Shown: piece by piece, positions 48,663-58,620 of the stretch
Position numbering within the stretch: the first letter of the stretch is position 1
How the letters are laid out: every line of letters starts with the position of its first letter
Origin: Pectobacterium polonicum
Lineage (GTDB): Bacteria > Pseudomonadota > Gammaproteobacteria > Enterobacterales > Enterobacteriaceae
NCBI RefSeq assembly: GCF_005497185.1
Contig: NZ_RJTN01000007.1
Location: forward strand, 62,001 to 126,000
Length of the DNA: 64,000 bases
Reading direction: 5' to 3'
Made by a program: the position numbers and the translations under genes
Notes under the pieces: model-generated
The model's input: only the letters and a program-made list of their open reading frames with translations
Told to the model about the DNA's origin: nothing
Database searches by the model: none

Positions 48663-49050
48663 CAGGACGGAAGGAATTTTCAGGCTAACAGGTCTGGCCG
48701 TACAGAAAAAATAATAAAACCGATGTTTATATTCTTACCGGTTATATATGCAGCGCGGTCTCTTATACGCCAATCCAGAGGCATCGCGAGTTTTGCCGTT
48801 ATCCGGCGTAAAAAATTATGCTGAGGAGATAGCGGGCTTAGGATGAGCCGCAGGGACGCGGCTCAAGCTTGCGCCACGTAGGGAACGTGTCGCAAGCGGT
48901 CCGTTAAGCCAGATACCGACGAAGGCACCGCGTAGCGGCATAATTCGCGCCAAAAGCCAAGGGGTCACGGGGCGAGCGGCGCTTAAGCCGCCCCGTGTCG
49001 GGCGCGTGCTACGAGGTAGCATGAAAATAACGACATTACCGCGCACGAAA
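48663..49050. other. Intergenic region with GC-rich repeat
   Basis: No real gene seen. The left part (48663-48815) is AT-rich and is the LysR promoter side. The right part is the repeat at 48822-49046. Confidence 0.5.
48822..49046 (-). repeat. GC-rich palindromic repeat element with a pseudo-coding frame
   Basis: About 220 bp built of many inverted repeats (for example gccgcag/gcggct, ggcgcaag/cttgcgcc, cggggcg/cgccccg, gctac/gtagc). On the minus strand it gives an open frame of 76 codons with Arg/Pro-rich sequence (PRSTRPTRGGLSAARP, GALFVGIWLNGP-type pattern) that I think recurs in soft-rot genomes and is better viewed as a repeat than a gene. Confidence 0.6.
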
Positions 49051-49087
49051 CCGTCTCAGCGTCCGCATAAAATGGACTAAGAGACGG
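49051..49087 (-). terminator. Terminator hairpin of pfkA
   Basis: Outer stem ccgtctc/gagacgg with an inner gtcc/ggac pairing, 13 bases past the pfkA stop and followed on the minus strand by TTTCG. Weak T-tract. Confidence 0.6.
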
Positions 49088-49100
49088 AGGATCAGATTTC

Positions 49101-50063
49101 TTAGAACAGCTTTTTCGCTGTCTCCAGCCAGTCGCCTTTGAACGGACGCTTCATGTTCTCGATAGCATCAACGATATCGTGATGCACCATTTTCTCATTC
49201 TGGATACCGACACAGCGGCCGCCGTAGCCCTGCTGTAGCAGTTCAATAGAATACGCGCCCATGCGAGAAGCCAGAATGCGGTCATACGCAACCGGAGAAC
49301 CACCGCGCTGAATGTGGCCAAGTACGGTGGCACGGGTTTCGCGACCCGTTTCTTTTTCAATGTATTTCGCCAGTTCATCGACGTCACACACCAGCTCGGT
49401 AATCGCCACAATCGCGTGCTTTTTGCCTTTCTCGATGCCCGCTTTGATTTCGCAAACCAGATCTTCCGGGCTAAACGGCACTTCAGGCAGGACAATGAAT
49501 TCACAGCCGCCGGCAATCGCTGCCGCCAGTGTCAGGTCACCGCAGTGGCGTCCCATGACTTCGACAATGGAAATACGTTGGTGAGAAGAAGAGGTGTCGC
49601 GCAGGCGGTCAATCGCTTCCAGCACGGTTTCCAGCGCGGTAAAGTAACCAATGGTGTAGTCCGTTCCCGCTACGTCGTTATCAATCGTGCCGGGCAAGCC
49701 GATACAGGGAAAACCCATTTCCGTCAGACGCTTGGCTCCCATGTAGGAACCGTCACCGCCGATAACGACCAGCGCATCCAGACCACGTCTTTTCATGTTT
49801 TCCACACACACCTGACGCACTGCTTCGTCACGGAACTGCGGGAAACGTGCTGAACCGAGGAACGTACCGCCACGGTTAATCACATCCGATACGCTGTAGC
49901 GATCCAACTGCTCCATGCGATCTTCGTACAAGCCCTGATAGCCATCATAAATGCCGTAGATTTCCAGCCCTTCCGACAGTGCAGCACGAACCACACCCCG
50001 GATTGCCGCATTCATACCTGGTGCATCGCCACCGCTCGTCAACACTCCGATTCTTCTAATCAT
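49101..50063 (-). CDS. pfkA: 6-phosphofructokinase I
   Basis: ATP-dependent phosphofructokinase, the main committed step of glycolysis. 320 residues, as in E. coli. ATP site [14 protein letters not shown] (6-19), GGDGSYMGA (102-110), substrate and catalytic TIDND (126-130, Asp128 as base), and the effector-site region in [11 protein letters not shown]. Beside fieF as in E. coli, with a 207-base gap that holds its promoter. Confidence 0.97.
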   Translation of the reverse strand: MIRRIGVLTSGGDAPGMNAAIRGVVRAALSEGLEIYGIYDGYQGLYEDRMEQLDRYSVSDVINRGGTFLGSARFPQFRDEAVRQVCVENMKRRGLDALVVIGGDGSYMGAKRLTEMGFPCIGLPGTIDNDVAGTDYTIGYFTALETVLEAIDRLRDTSSSHQRISIVEVMGRHCGDLTLAAAIAGGCEFIVLPEVPFSPEDLVCEIKAGIEKGKKHAIVAITELVCDVDELAKYIEKETGRETRATVLGHIQRGGSPVAYDRILASRMGAYSIELLQQGYGGRCVGIQNEKMVHHDIVDAIENMKRPFKGDWLETAKKLF

Positions 50064-50270
50064 GACAACCTCTGGACTTGTAGATGTAATTTTGCAGGAT
50101 TCTTCTATCGTAAATTCACCGCCGCTGTTACGCAGGCAGCAACGCCTTGTTCTTTTATTAGCATATTATAACAAACACCCGAAGCTGAATTGATTCAGGT
50201 CAGGCTACATTGTGCATAAATTTTCATGGCCTATCACGTTTTTAACACTAAATGCTGAAAATACCGTCGC

Positions 50271-51176
50271 CTACATCGCCAACCTGCCACGCTGGTTTTC
50301 CGGCACGGCGGAAACCGGGTCCTGATGGATCATAATGTCGGCCCCCGGAAACTGTTTGCGTAACGCCTGCTCCAGATCGTCCGCAATCTGGTGTGCCTCA
50401 ACCAGCGGCAGGGCGTCATCCATTTCCAGATGTAGCTGAATAAAGCGCGTTGGCCCGGAACGTCGGGTGCGCAATGCATGTGCGCCACGAATACCCGGCC
50501 AGTTCACAATCACCTCAGCAATAGCACGATGTTCGTCCTCCGGCAGCGCGCGATCCAGCAGCGACTGCACCGCGTCATATCCCATACGTAACGCGCTATA
50601 TAAAATATAGCCGCCAATCCCCAACGCAAACAGGGAATCGGCACGCGTCACGCCCTTCCAACTGAGTGCCAATGCCAGCAGAATCGCACCGTTCATCAGC
50701 AAATCGGACTGATAATGCAGCATGTCCGCCCGCACCGCCTGACTATGCGTACGTTTAACCACCCAGCGCTGGAACGAGACCAGCAGCAGCGTAGCCAACA
50801 GTGCAATGAGCGTCACCCACATGCCGACTTCCGGCGCGTGCAACACCTGCGGCTCCAGAGAATGTTGCAGCCCCGTCAGGATCAGGAACAGCGCCGAACC
50901 GGAAATAAACATGCTCTGCGCCAGCGCAGCCAGCGATTCGGCCTTGCCGTGGCCGAACGCGTGCTCGGAATCCGCTGGCTGCAACGAATAGCGCACGACT
51001 AGCAGGTTCACCAGCGATGCGGCGATATCCACCAGCGAATCGACCAGCGACGCCAGCAGGCTCACCGAACCGGTATGCCACCAGGCGAACACTTTCATCA
51101 CAAACAGCACCAGCGCCACGGCCGTCGCGCTCACCGCCGCCAGCGTCACCAAACGTGCATAGTGTGGATTCATCAT
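50271..51176 (-). CDS. fieF: Ferrous-iron/zinc efflux pump FieF
   Basis: Cation-diffusion-facilitator family exporter of Fe2+ and Zn2+ driven by proton exchange. 301 residues (300 in E. coli) with six TMs. Metal site A residues are in [13 protein letters not shown] and [13 protein letters not shown]; the [12 protein letters not shown] loop and the C-terminal cytoplasmic domain ([28 protein letters not shown]) are typical. The start is MM, so it may be one codon shorter. The cpxP gene that adjoins fieF in E. coli is not here. Confidence 0.95.
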   Translation of the reverse strand: MMNPHYARLVTLAAVSATAVALVLFVMKVFAWWHTGSVSLLASLVDSLVDIAASLVNLLVVRYSLQPADSEHAFGHGKAESLAALAQSMFISGSALFLILTGLQHSLEPQVLHAPEVGMWVTLIALLATLLLVSFQRWVVKRTHSQAVRADMLHYQSDLLMNGAILLALALSWKGVTRADSLFALGIGGYILYSALRMGYDAVQSLLDRALPEDEHRAIAEVIVNWPGIRGAHALRTRRSGPTRFIQLHLEMDDALPLVEAHQIADDLEQALRKQFPGADIMIHQDPVSAVPENQRGRLAM

Positions 51177-51204
51177 GCCCTCACAGAAGGTCTGCTGCCC
51201 GAAT

Positions 51205-52392
51205 TCAGCTCGTTAATGACGTTTTTAACACACGGGAATAGCGAACAAACGTGAAAATACAGCACATCGTCGCCAACACCGCCATCGCAGCCCCCATGTA
51301 GCCGATATCGGGCAGGCCAAGATGGATAATGACCTGATTACCGAGCAGCGCACCGCCGCCGATCCCAATATTATAAATCCCCGAATAGAGCGCCATCGCC
51401 ACGTCGGTTGCGTCCGATGCCAACGTCAACACCTTGACCTGCATACCCAAACTCAGCGCCATAATGGCGATCCCCCAGACGATACACAGCGTCGACAGGC
51501 TCCAGCCGCTGAATGACAGCGGTAGCAATAGCAATAAACACACCGCCAGAAACGCGAACGAGACAATCAGGAAGCCTGCCGGATACTTGCTGCTGTAGCG
51601 GCTGAACAACATGCTGCCAATGATTCCGGCACCGCCAAAAATCAACAGCAGAATGGTCGTGAAGTTTTCACTCAACAACGCCACTTTCTGGATAAACGGC
51701 TCGATGTAACTGTAGGCGGTAAAGTGCGCCGTTACGATCATGACCGTCAGGCCGTATACACACAGCAGCGCAGGGCGCTTCAGCAGGAGAGGCAAGCTTT
51801 TTAGCGAACCGGAATTGCTGCTCGGCAACACGGGCAGGAGCTTCATCAGACCCAGCATAATCACTGCGGCGATCAGGCCAATAAGGACAAACGTTACGCG
51901 CCAGCCCAGATACTGCCCGACCACACGCCCTAGCGGTAACCCCAGCACCAGTGCCAGCGCCGTCCCGGTCGCCAGCAGGCTCAACGCCTGCGCTTTTTTA
52001 TCCGCAGGCGCCAGACGTACCACCAACGATGCCGTAATCGACCAGAACACCGCATGGGACAGCGCTACGCCAATACGGGCCATGACCAACACCCAATAAT
52101 TCCAGGCCAGGCCGGATAGCACGTTACTGATGGCGAACAGGATAAAGATTTTGATCAGCAGGCTGCGTCGTTCCATATCGCTGGACAACAGCATGCAGGG
52201 CAACGACATCAACCCAACCACCCAGGCGTAAATCGTAATGATCAGCCCAACCTGTGCGGCGCTCATGGAGAAGCTGGCGGCGATGTCTGACAGCAGTGCG
52301 ACAGGAGCAAACTCGGCGGTGTTAAAAATGAATGCCGCCAGAGAAAGGCTGACGACGCGTAACCAGGCGGTCGAACGGGGAGAACGGGTCAT
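51205..52392 (-). CDS. sotB: Sugar efflux transporter SotB
   Basis: Major-facilitator sugar efflux pump of 395 residues with 12 TMs. The sequence runs parallel to E. coli SotB (YdeA): [67 protein letters not shown] and [16 protein letters not shown]. Family role: export of arabinose, lactose and IPTG, thought to relieve sugar stress; the family was first studied in soft-rot Erwinia. It ends 28 bases before fieF in the same direction, so partial read-through is possible. About 290 bases upstream hold no gene, only a hairpin near 52575-52598. Confidence 0.93.
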   Translation of the reverse strand: MTRSPRSTAWLRVVSLSLAAFIFNTAEFAPVALLSDIAASFSMSAAQVGLIITIYAWVVGLMSLPCMLLSSDMERRSLLIKIFILFAISNVLSGLAWNYWVLVMARIGVALSHAVFWSITASLVVRLAPADKKAQALSLLATGTALALVLGLPLGRVVGQYLGWRVTFVLIGLIAAVIMLGLMKLLPVLPSSNSGSLKSLPLLLKRPALLCVYGLTVMIVTAHFTAYSYIEPFIQKVALLSENFTTILLLIFGGAGIIGSMLFSRYSSKYPAGFLIVSFAFLAVCLLLLLPLSFSGWSLSTLCIVWGIAIMALSLGMQVKVLTLASDATDVAMALYSGIYNIGIGGGALLGNQVIIHLGLPDIGYMGAAMAVLATMCCIFTFVRYSRVLKTSLTS

Positions 52393-52684
52393 GGTATTGA
52401 TATCAAAAGTTAAAATAAAAGAATGCGCCCCCTGTCACGGCAGAGGCTAACGCGATGGAGCAATGGTACAGGGAAAGTATGACATCGCCATGTAATAGCG
52501 AGCGGCCAACGATGTTTCAGCGTGCTTTTATGAGGATGTCAGCCAAAAGCCTGAAGACAGGTAAGGGAACATTCATGAGCATCATTTTTGGTGCTCATAT
52601 TCTACGCGTTACCACTCCCTTACGCTGTCTTTTTTCGTGCCTTTCTTGTCCTATTTTTATTCTGCTTCCGACGGGAAAAAAGCG

Positions 52685-54757
52685 TTACGCGGATGAAGCG
52701 TGGCGTAGCACAATCGGTAAGCTGTTTTGCAAACGCTGAAACCTGTCGCAAAGAAAGACGACCCGCAGCAGACTATCAACCTCAGGTTGGGGCTGCGCGA
52801 TATAATGCGACAATGCACGTTCAACAAGCGTTAGGCCCAGCTCATTGGCGGTTTTCATGGCGTGTTGCAACTGCTCTCTTTGCGTTGTGGTTAACTGCCG
52901 ACGCCCCGTGCAGGCCTGTGCGTCCAACACATCCAGGATCGGTTGGCAAATCCGCTGTGCCAGCGTCAGCGGTGGACGCTGTACCGTTTTTCTCTGCTTC
53001 TTCTCAGCCAGCATCGTTTGAATATAGCTAATAAAACCCTGCGCTTTCTTCTCGCTTTTGATGGTCTGAAAGTCCAGACTGAACGCCTTCACCGTGCCGC
53101 CCTCTCTTACCAACAGAGAATAGGGCTGTAAGTCAATATCATTCCCACGCCGACGGGGTTGCACCAGCACTGCCACAATCGCCCACTTTTGTTGTGTGGC
53201 CTGTTTGAGCCTGTCTATCCGTTGGTGCTGTGCCTTTTTCCAGTTGAGGCTCAGGTACAGGGCATTATCCGCGTCGTCAAAAACTGGCCAGACGATACGC
53301 TGCTCCACCTCATGCCAGACCACGGGTTCATAGCGATGCACATGCAGCAGCAGAGGCTGTGGGTAGTCCTGATTCTCTTGTTCAAAGTAGCGAAACAGCT
53401 GCGACCAATCGGCAATTCCCCCCGTCGACTTACACTGCTCATATGACGCGACAGGCCACGGCTGACCATCAAGATTTGCGTAACTCTCACCGCCAGCGGC
53501 CAATCTCCCGTCATCAGAAAAACGCGGATGGTGCAGCGTAAACGGGGCACGCATGATCTGCTCGCCCAGCTGTTTCCACATGGCCTGCCCCTGCCACACA
53601 CTCTGCTGGCTGAACGTCACATCATGACGATCGGCCCGCGCTTGCGTGCAATGCAGTAATTGCTGGTTTTCACTCTCCCAAAACGAAAAGGTCGCACCGC
53701 GCACACCGCCTTCTGTCACCCACCACTGCGCCCCCAACGGCACAAGCGATAGCGCCTCAGGCTGTTGTTGATACTGCCGCCGCACCTGCCCACGCAGCAG
53801 CAGCAAGCGTTCAGGGCTAGCCTGCTCAAGCTGGTATAAATACGCCGACAGGCGGGCAATAAATAGCAGGACATCACGTTCTTCCAGGCTGTAATGCCTG
53901 TCCGCTAATAAGCTGACCTGCCCGCTCAGCGTGCGCAGGTAGCCCGCCAATCGCGGCAATCCTTCTGCACGGGCGGACATATTCAGCAAATGAAGCTGCC
54001 GCGCACTGCTTTTACTGATGTGCGACAGCCCCTGATTCAGGACGTCATGGATAAACGCCTTCAGCAGAGCAATCAGCGCTTGCTCATCCGCATTTAACGG
54101 CCTTTCATTCGATTCCTGAGCGAAACACTCCGCTGGCCACGGCCAGACGCGTTGATTTTCGGCAAAGAGGCGGGCAATGGCAGCAAGATGCAAGGCAGGC
54201 TGCTTATCCCGCAAGAAATCCGACAACATGCCGGTCAACCCCGTTCCGGCCAGATAGATCACGGGGCTTTCCAGCGTTGGCAGGTAAATTTTAAGCTGGT
54301 TTGGCAGCGGTTCCGTTCTCACCGACTCTTCCGCCCACATTTGTACAAATCGCGCCGCATGCCGCGTTTGCACTTTGCCGACCTGCTTCATTAAGACAGC
54401 AGGATCGAGCTGTAAGATCTCGGCAAGCACGTCTATCGGTGGTGCTACCGTTTCCTCAGAGAGGGCAGCTGTTTGATCCGCATCCCGTTCAGCATGGGTT
54501 TGTAGCCACAGCACCGCCGCCAAAATGTGCTTACAGCAGCCGGTAGCCGGGCAATCGCACCGTGCAGTGTGTATCCCCTGCGCATCAAGCACCACTTTCT
54601 GACCATCGCTGGCAAAATGCCCTTCTTGCCCGGCATCAGTCACCAACGTCACCTTATCACCCGCCAGATCTTTTTTGGCTCGGCGCAGTAAACCAACATT
54701 GGCAAAAACGCTCAGCGCGTCTTCATCATAATTCAGGTAGAGGCGTTGCCAGCTCAT
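52685..54757 (-). CDS. yehQ: SWIM zinc-finger protein (YehQ-like)
   Basis: 690 residues. A SWIM zinc finger lies near the N-terminus: CDC (67-69) and CCKH (74-77), preserving CxCx(5)CxH, which usually contacts DNA or protein. The long rest is not recognised; it is alpha-helical and has Trp-rich blocks (WWVTEGGVRGATFSFWESEN, WSQLFRYFEQENQDY). ATG 54757 follows GGAGG by 7 bases and overlaps the VWA stop as ATGA, so the two are translationally coupled. Last gene of the yeh-type cluster. Confidence 0.85.
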   Translation of the reverse strand: MSWQRLYLNYDEDALSVFANVGLLRRAKKDLAGDKVTLVTDAGQEGHFASDGQKVVLDAQGIHTARCDCPATGCCKHILAAVLWLQTHAERDADQTAALSEETVAPPIDVLAEILQLDPAVLMKQVGKVQTRHAARFVQMWAEESVRTEPLPNQLKIYLPTLESPVIYLAGTGLTGMLSDFLRDKQPALHLAAIARLFAENQRVWPWPAECFAQESNERPLNADEQALIALLKAFIHDVLNQGLSHISKSSARQLHLLNMSARAEGLPRLAGYLRTLSGQVSLLADRHYSLEERDVLLFIARLSAYLYQLEQASPERLLLLRGQVRRQYQQQPEALSLVPLGAQWWVTEGGVRGATFSFWESENQQLLHCTQARADRHDVTFSQQSVWQGQAMWKQLGEQIMRAPFTLHHPRFSDDGRLAAGGESYANLDGQPWPVASYEQCKSTGGIADWSQLFRYFEQENQDYPQPLLLHVHRYEPVVWHEVEQRIVWPVFDDADNALYLSLNWKKAQHQRIDRLKQATQQKWAIVAVLVQPRRRGNDIDLQPYSLLVREGGTVKAFSLDFQTIKSEKKAQGFISYIQTMLAEKKQRKTVQRPPLTLAQRICQPILDVLDAQACTGRRQLTTTQREQLQHAMKTANELGLTLVERALSHYIAQPQPEVDSLLRVVFLCDRFQRLQNSLPIVLRHASSA

Positions 54758-55893
54758 CGCATCACCTCCGCCAGCCACTGTGCAAAATGCTCCGGTGTTA
54801 ACGCGGCAACCTGCATACCGCGATCGGCCAATTTTTGCCCGATGGCGGCGTCGTAGACTGGGTGTGCCGCGTCATCCAGTGCCGCCAGCCCTAACAGCGT
54901 GATTTGCTGGCTGTGCATACGCTGCACGCAGCTGAGCAGGTGACTCAGTGCGCCACCTTCTTCAAAATCACTGATTAACGCCACGATAGTACGTTTCGGG
55001 TTTTGTACGCGCTGTTCGCAATACTGCATGGCCTTCGCAATATTCGTCCCGCCCCCGAGTTGAACCGTCATCAGCACCTCGACCGGATCGTGGGCAAGGT
55101 GCGACAAATCCACCACCTGTGTATCAAACACAATCAAAGAAACCCGCACCGCAGGCAACGTCGCCAGAATGCTGGCGCAGACCGCCGCGTACATCACCGA
55201 ACTGGACATCGACGCGCTTTGGTCAACGCACAGAATCACATCCCACGGCATATGTCGTTGCATACGTGAATTAAAATGCGGTGTTTCGATGACCAGGCGA
55301 TTTTTATCACGATCAAAATGCTTGAGATTGGCCGCAATCGTGGCACGCCAGTCGAAATTTTGACTACTGGCGATCGGCGAACGTCGGAAGCGATTACGAC
55401 GACCGGTAAGCGCGTTCGTAAAGGTCGGCCTCAGCGTGCGTAATATCTCATCCACCACCTTACGAATAACGTCGCGTACCGCTTCACGCGTCTGTTCATT
55501 CATCCGGCCACGCAAACTCAGTAACGCCTTAGCTAACGCTGGCGTGGGTTCCATCGCTTGCAGAGCCTGCGGGTCATTAAATAAATGTGTTATTTCATAG
55601 CGTTCAATCGCCTGCGATTGCATCCGTTCAAACGTGCTGCTGGGGAATAATTTACGCGCCTGATTCAGCCAGTTCACCGCCGTCAGCTGAGATTGATCCA
55701 GAGAGCCGTGGCGTCCGCCTTCCTGTTTGAGGCCACGGCGCTGATATTCACGGCGATAGAGATAATCCAGCGTGCGTTCCACCTTCAGATCCTGCGCATC
55801 AAACGCTGCCTGACCTAATGCCTCATCGGCATAGTGGCCCAGAATCAAGCGCCAGCGTTTGCCCTTTTTTTCTTTATCATCATCGGCACTCAT
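54754..55893 (-). CDS. yehP: VWA-domain protein (YehP-like)
   Basis: 379 residues. A helical N-terminal part (1-210) precedes a von Willebrand A domain with a complete metal-ion site: DQSAS at 224-228, Thr283 in GGGTN, Asp309 in ISDFEEGG. VWA proteins of this kind pair with MoxR AAA+ ATPases, which is present two genes upstream. ATG 55893 overlaps the DUF5682 stop; a longer in-frame extension upstream runs inside the previous gene and is rejected. Order and length match E. coli YehP (378). Confidence 0.9.
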   Translation of the reverse strand: MSADDDKEKKGKRWRLILGHYADEALGQAAFDAQDLKVERTLDYLYRREYQRRGLKQEGGRHGSLDQSQLTAVNWLNQARKLFPSSTFERMQSQAIERYEITHLFNDPQALQAMEPTPALAKALLSLRGRMNEQTREAVRDVIRKVVDEILRTLRPTFTNALTGRRNRFRRSPIASSQNFDWRATIAANLKHFDRDKNRLVIETPHFNSRMQRHMPWDVILCVDQSASMSSSVMYAAVCASILATLPAVRVSLIVFDTQVVDLSHLAHDPVEVLMTVQLGGGTNIAKAMQYCEQRVQNPKRTIVALISDFEEGGALSHLLSCVQRMHSQQITLLGLAALDDAAHPVYDAAIGQKLADRGMQVAALTPEHFAQWLAEVMR

Positions 55894-58454
55894 CGGGCTG
55901 ACCCCTTCTCGGTTTCGTACCATGACAGGAGTTCGTTTTCCGCCAGCTGTTGTTGCAGCTGTTGATTTAACTGCATCGTCTGTAGCATCTCCCGCTCCGT
56001 GAAATCCGCTTGCCAAAGGTGCATGTCCGGCTCGGAGAAACCGCATTGCTCGGCAATATAGCTCGCTAACGTCGCATTCTGCTTCGGGGTAAGTTGGCTG
56101 AAGGCAAAGCGCAGGTCGGGCAACACATGCAGGAAACGGTCGTCATCCCACTGCGAAATCAGCGTATTTAGTTTATCGGCCAAGCGCGGGGTCTTGATGA
56201 TTAGCTCAGGAGCCGCACGCATTAACCCCACAAAATAGCGCACCGCTTGTTCAGGATCGCTCCCCTGACTAAAGACGCACGATAGGTTGTCATCAAGGGC
56301 GTGCTCATCAATGTCACCACCGAGATAACGCAGCGCATCAACCGCCCCTTTTAATAACGGCACGTCCTTTAACGCTGGGGCGATCTGCTGCAATTGGGGG
56401 TAAAAATCACGGCTGGCGGTACTGGAAGGGTCGATCGTAGGCATAAACTCAATCAACTCACGCAAGCCAAGCAGTGCCGTAAAATGCGTTTCCTGCTGGG
56501 ATTCATCGCCTGCCGTGATGGTCGGTAAACAAAACAGCGCCTGTGGAACCAGTTTAAGCAAGAGTTGCGTTAATTCAGGCTGATGGCGTAAGCCAAGAAA
56601 ATCACGCCCACGCCAGAGATGAATCAGACGATGCCCGCATTCAACGAGTGAATCTAAGCGGAAATCGTTGTGTATATCATCATGTAATAAACGAAATAGC
56701 CCGGCTAAACGCGACTGTAGCCCTAATAGCGCTGCCTGAATCAGCACATGCACCGCATTTTTACTCGACCGATTCTGCCCCTGTTCCTCTAACTGCTTTT
56801 CCAGATAGACTAATTTATCGATAGCAATCGCTTCGAGCTGGCTTCCTTTCTCCGAGAGCGCAATCAATCGCCCTTCGGTCGAGGGAGTCCACGCATAGTG
56901 CCACTCTTCAAATAGCAGATCGAGATGATGACCGCCCAAAAAATCAGGGCCGTTACTGCGCGTCGCGAAGCCGACTTCAAGGAAGCTCAGCAGATGGAGA
57001 AAACGGCTACGTGCGCGATGCTGCGGGTTGCGATAGATATCCAGGCGGCTTAGTTTGACGAGCGTGTCATCGAGTTTAAAACGATGATATTTCGCTAACC
57101 GATAGGTTTCAGCAACCAGCGGTGGCGTCGCACTGCCTGCCGGAATTTGTCCTAGCGTATGACCAGAAAATGTTTTTTGAATCTCAAGCCACAGTTCACT
57201 CTGCGCATCATCAATACTGCCTTTGATAAAACTACTCTGTAGCCCATCCAGCAGATCGTAACGACCAGGGCCGTCATGCCCGCGCAATGCCGCAAGCTGA
57301 ACACACTGCTCTACCGCATTTTTTACCGTGATATAGCTGGGGGGATCGTCAAACGCTTTAGCCCGGAGCATGCTGGCAACCTCAGACAAAAAACGCATCC
57401 CCATGTTATTGCGGTATTCCTGAGTCGTGAGCGGCGGCAACGCCTTTTCCGCCCGCCGATCGCCCCGCTGCGTCATAAGCATTTGCCAGCTTCGCTGGTA
57501 GTAAGCTGGCGCAGGCATGCCGGAGGCATAGCCATTGAGCGCATCTAATCTGTCAAAGCTATAGCGAATCAGCCACGCACTATCTTTTTCTGCCTGTTTA
57601 AGCTGTTTTTGGTACTGCTTTTGCGCGGCATCCGTGAAGGCATTGAGTGATTTACCATCGTGAGACAGCCCTTCGAGCAGCGCCAGAGAATGAAAACCCC
57701 CGGTCACCACCAGAACTTTCCCCGTTGGATTTTCAGCTCGAACCTGCATGATAGCAGCAAGCATATGCGCCTCACGCTGCGCAGAACCCTCTGCCTCCAA
57801 AACCTGAGGCTCATAATCCAGTCGCGCCAACGCACACCAGACCAGCGTGTCGCGGAACAGCGCTTGCCAGTCGCTCAGCGCCTCAATCGAGCGCAATTCG
57901 AATAAATGCTCCCATAAATCATCGTGATCGCGGCAGTAGCATTTCTTGGCGAGTGCCGAAATAAACTGGCTGTGGGCGAGATAGCGTTCTGCTTGCAGGC
58001 TTTGGCTAACATCATCCTGCCGTTCCTCAATCGCGATTTGCTCAACCCACGGCAAATCAATAAAGCGCAATGCCGCACCGTGTTGATGCCCGGCGTGCAG
58101 AGCCACCCATTCCGGCGAGTAGTCACAAAAAGGGAAAAAAGCGCTACGCGTAGCCGTTTGCGGCGCGTCACCGTCTTGCGGCTCACGGGATTGAACGTCG
58201 GCCTGTCCCATCACCGCGATAGGGGGCTTCGCGTCAGGGTGAAGCAAATCAGGCAACAGGTGATTAAAACTGACCGGTGCCTCGATCAGGATGTGATCGG
58301 GATGGATATCTTCAATCAATGACAACAGGCCATAGGCACAAGCGGGGCTATGGTGGCGCACCGGCGCGAAATAGATCTGCTGCGACTGCAAAAAATCCCA
58401 TGTTGCCAGCGCCTGTTTCATCCGTGCGGGCAGTACGATGTTCGAGAGACTCAC
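55890..58454 (-). CDS. yehM: DUF5682 protein (YehM-like)
   Basis: 854 residues, larger than E. coli YehM (759). The N-terminus shows the DUF5682 hallmarks: YFAPVRHHSPACAYGLLSL with PDHILIEAPVSF, and later LRFIDLPW and VLVVTGGFHSLALLEGL. These RHH/EAP/GGFH patterns resemble the erythromycin-esterase/TraB-like haem-binding fold, but no activity is known. The C-terminal half is helical. Coupled to the VWA gene by ATGA overlap; separated from the MoxR gene by 166 bases that contain a palindromic element. Confidence 0.85.
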   Translation of the reverse strand: MSLSNIVLPARMKQALATWDFLQSQQIYFAPVRHHSPACAYGLLSLIEDIHPDHILIEAPVSFNHLLPDLLHPDAKPPIAVMGQADVQSREPQDGDAPQTATRSAFFPFCDYSPEWVALHAGHQHGAALRFIDLPWVEQIAIEERQDDVSQSLQAERYLAHSQFISALAKKCYCRDHDDLWEHLFELRSIEALSDWQALFRDTLVWCALARLDYEPQVLEAEGSAQREAHMLAAIMQVRAENPTGKVLVVTGGFHSLALLEGLSHDGKSLNAFTDAAQKQYQKQLKQAEKDSAWLIRYSFDRLDALNGYASGMPAPAYYQRSWQMLMTQRGDRRAEKALPPLTTQEYRNNMGMRFLSEVASMLRAKAFDDPPSYITVKNAVEQCVQLAALRGHDGPGRYDLLDGLQSSFIKGSIDDAQSELWLEIQKTFSGHTLGQIPAGSATPPLVAETYRLAKYHRFKLDDTLVKLSRLDIYRNPQHRARSRFLHLLSFLEVGFATRSNGPDFLGGHHLDLLFEEWHYAWTPSTEGRLIALSEKGSQLEAIAIDKLVYLEKQLEEQGQNRSSKNAVHVLIQAALLGLQSRLAGLFRLLHDDIHNDFRLDSLVECGHRLIHLWRGRDFLGLRHQPELTQLLLKLVPQALFCLPTITAGDESQQETHFTALLGLRELIEFMPTIDPSSTASRDFYPQLQQIAPALKDVPLLKGAVDALRYLGGDIDEHALDDNLSCVFSQGSDPEQAVRYFVGLMRAAPELIIKTPRLADKLNTLISQWDDDRFLHVLPDLRFAFSQLTPKQNATLASYIAEQCGFSEPDMHLWQADFTEREMLQTMQLNQQLQQQLAENELLSWYETEKGSAR

Positions 58455-58510
58455 TGGCGCGTTTCCTCATGAAAAAGAGTCCGTGAAGTAATCAGTAACA
58501 ATGGACTACA

Positions 58511-58613
58511 GCCTAATGCCGATCGTTTAAGAACCGAGATACACGGAGAGACCACAGGGCGAGGTGTCCCTGTGTTTCTCCTAATATGGGGTTAAGAGTG
58601 ACTAGCATTAGGC
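58511..58613. repeat. 103-bp palindromic element inside the yeh-type operon
   Basis: Ends are a perfect 9-bp inverted repeat gcctaatgc/gcattaggc (511-519 and 605-613 of the 58 kb block). Inside is a second hairpin, ggaga-(3)-cacaggg with ccctgtg-(2)-tctcc (545-581). No coding potential. The form is that of a small mobile palindrome or repeat sequence. Confidence 0.75.
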
Positions 58614-58620
58614 CACGGCC

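Noticed and set aside
48816-49046. 76-codon minus-strand gene before pfkA
   Set aside because: Made of inverted repeats and lacking a ribosome site; described as a repeat instead.
49314-49853. Open plus-strand frame of 179 codons opposite pfkA
   Set aside because: Antisense of a strongly conserved gene, without a family motif or ribosome site.
52455-52739. Small plus-strand frame of 94 codons near sotB
   Set aside because: Overlaps the 3' end of the SWIM-protein gene in antisense, has no recognisable domain and no Shine-Dalgarno site.
55894-56046. 51-residue N-terminal extension of the VWA protein
   Set aside because: It lies inside the DUF5682 gene in another frame; ATG 55893 with ATGA overlap fits the family length.
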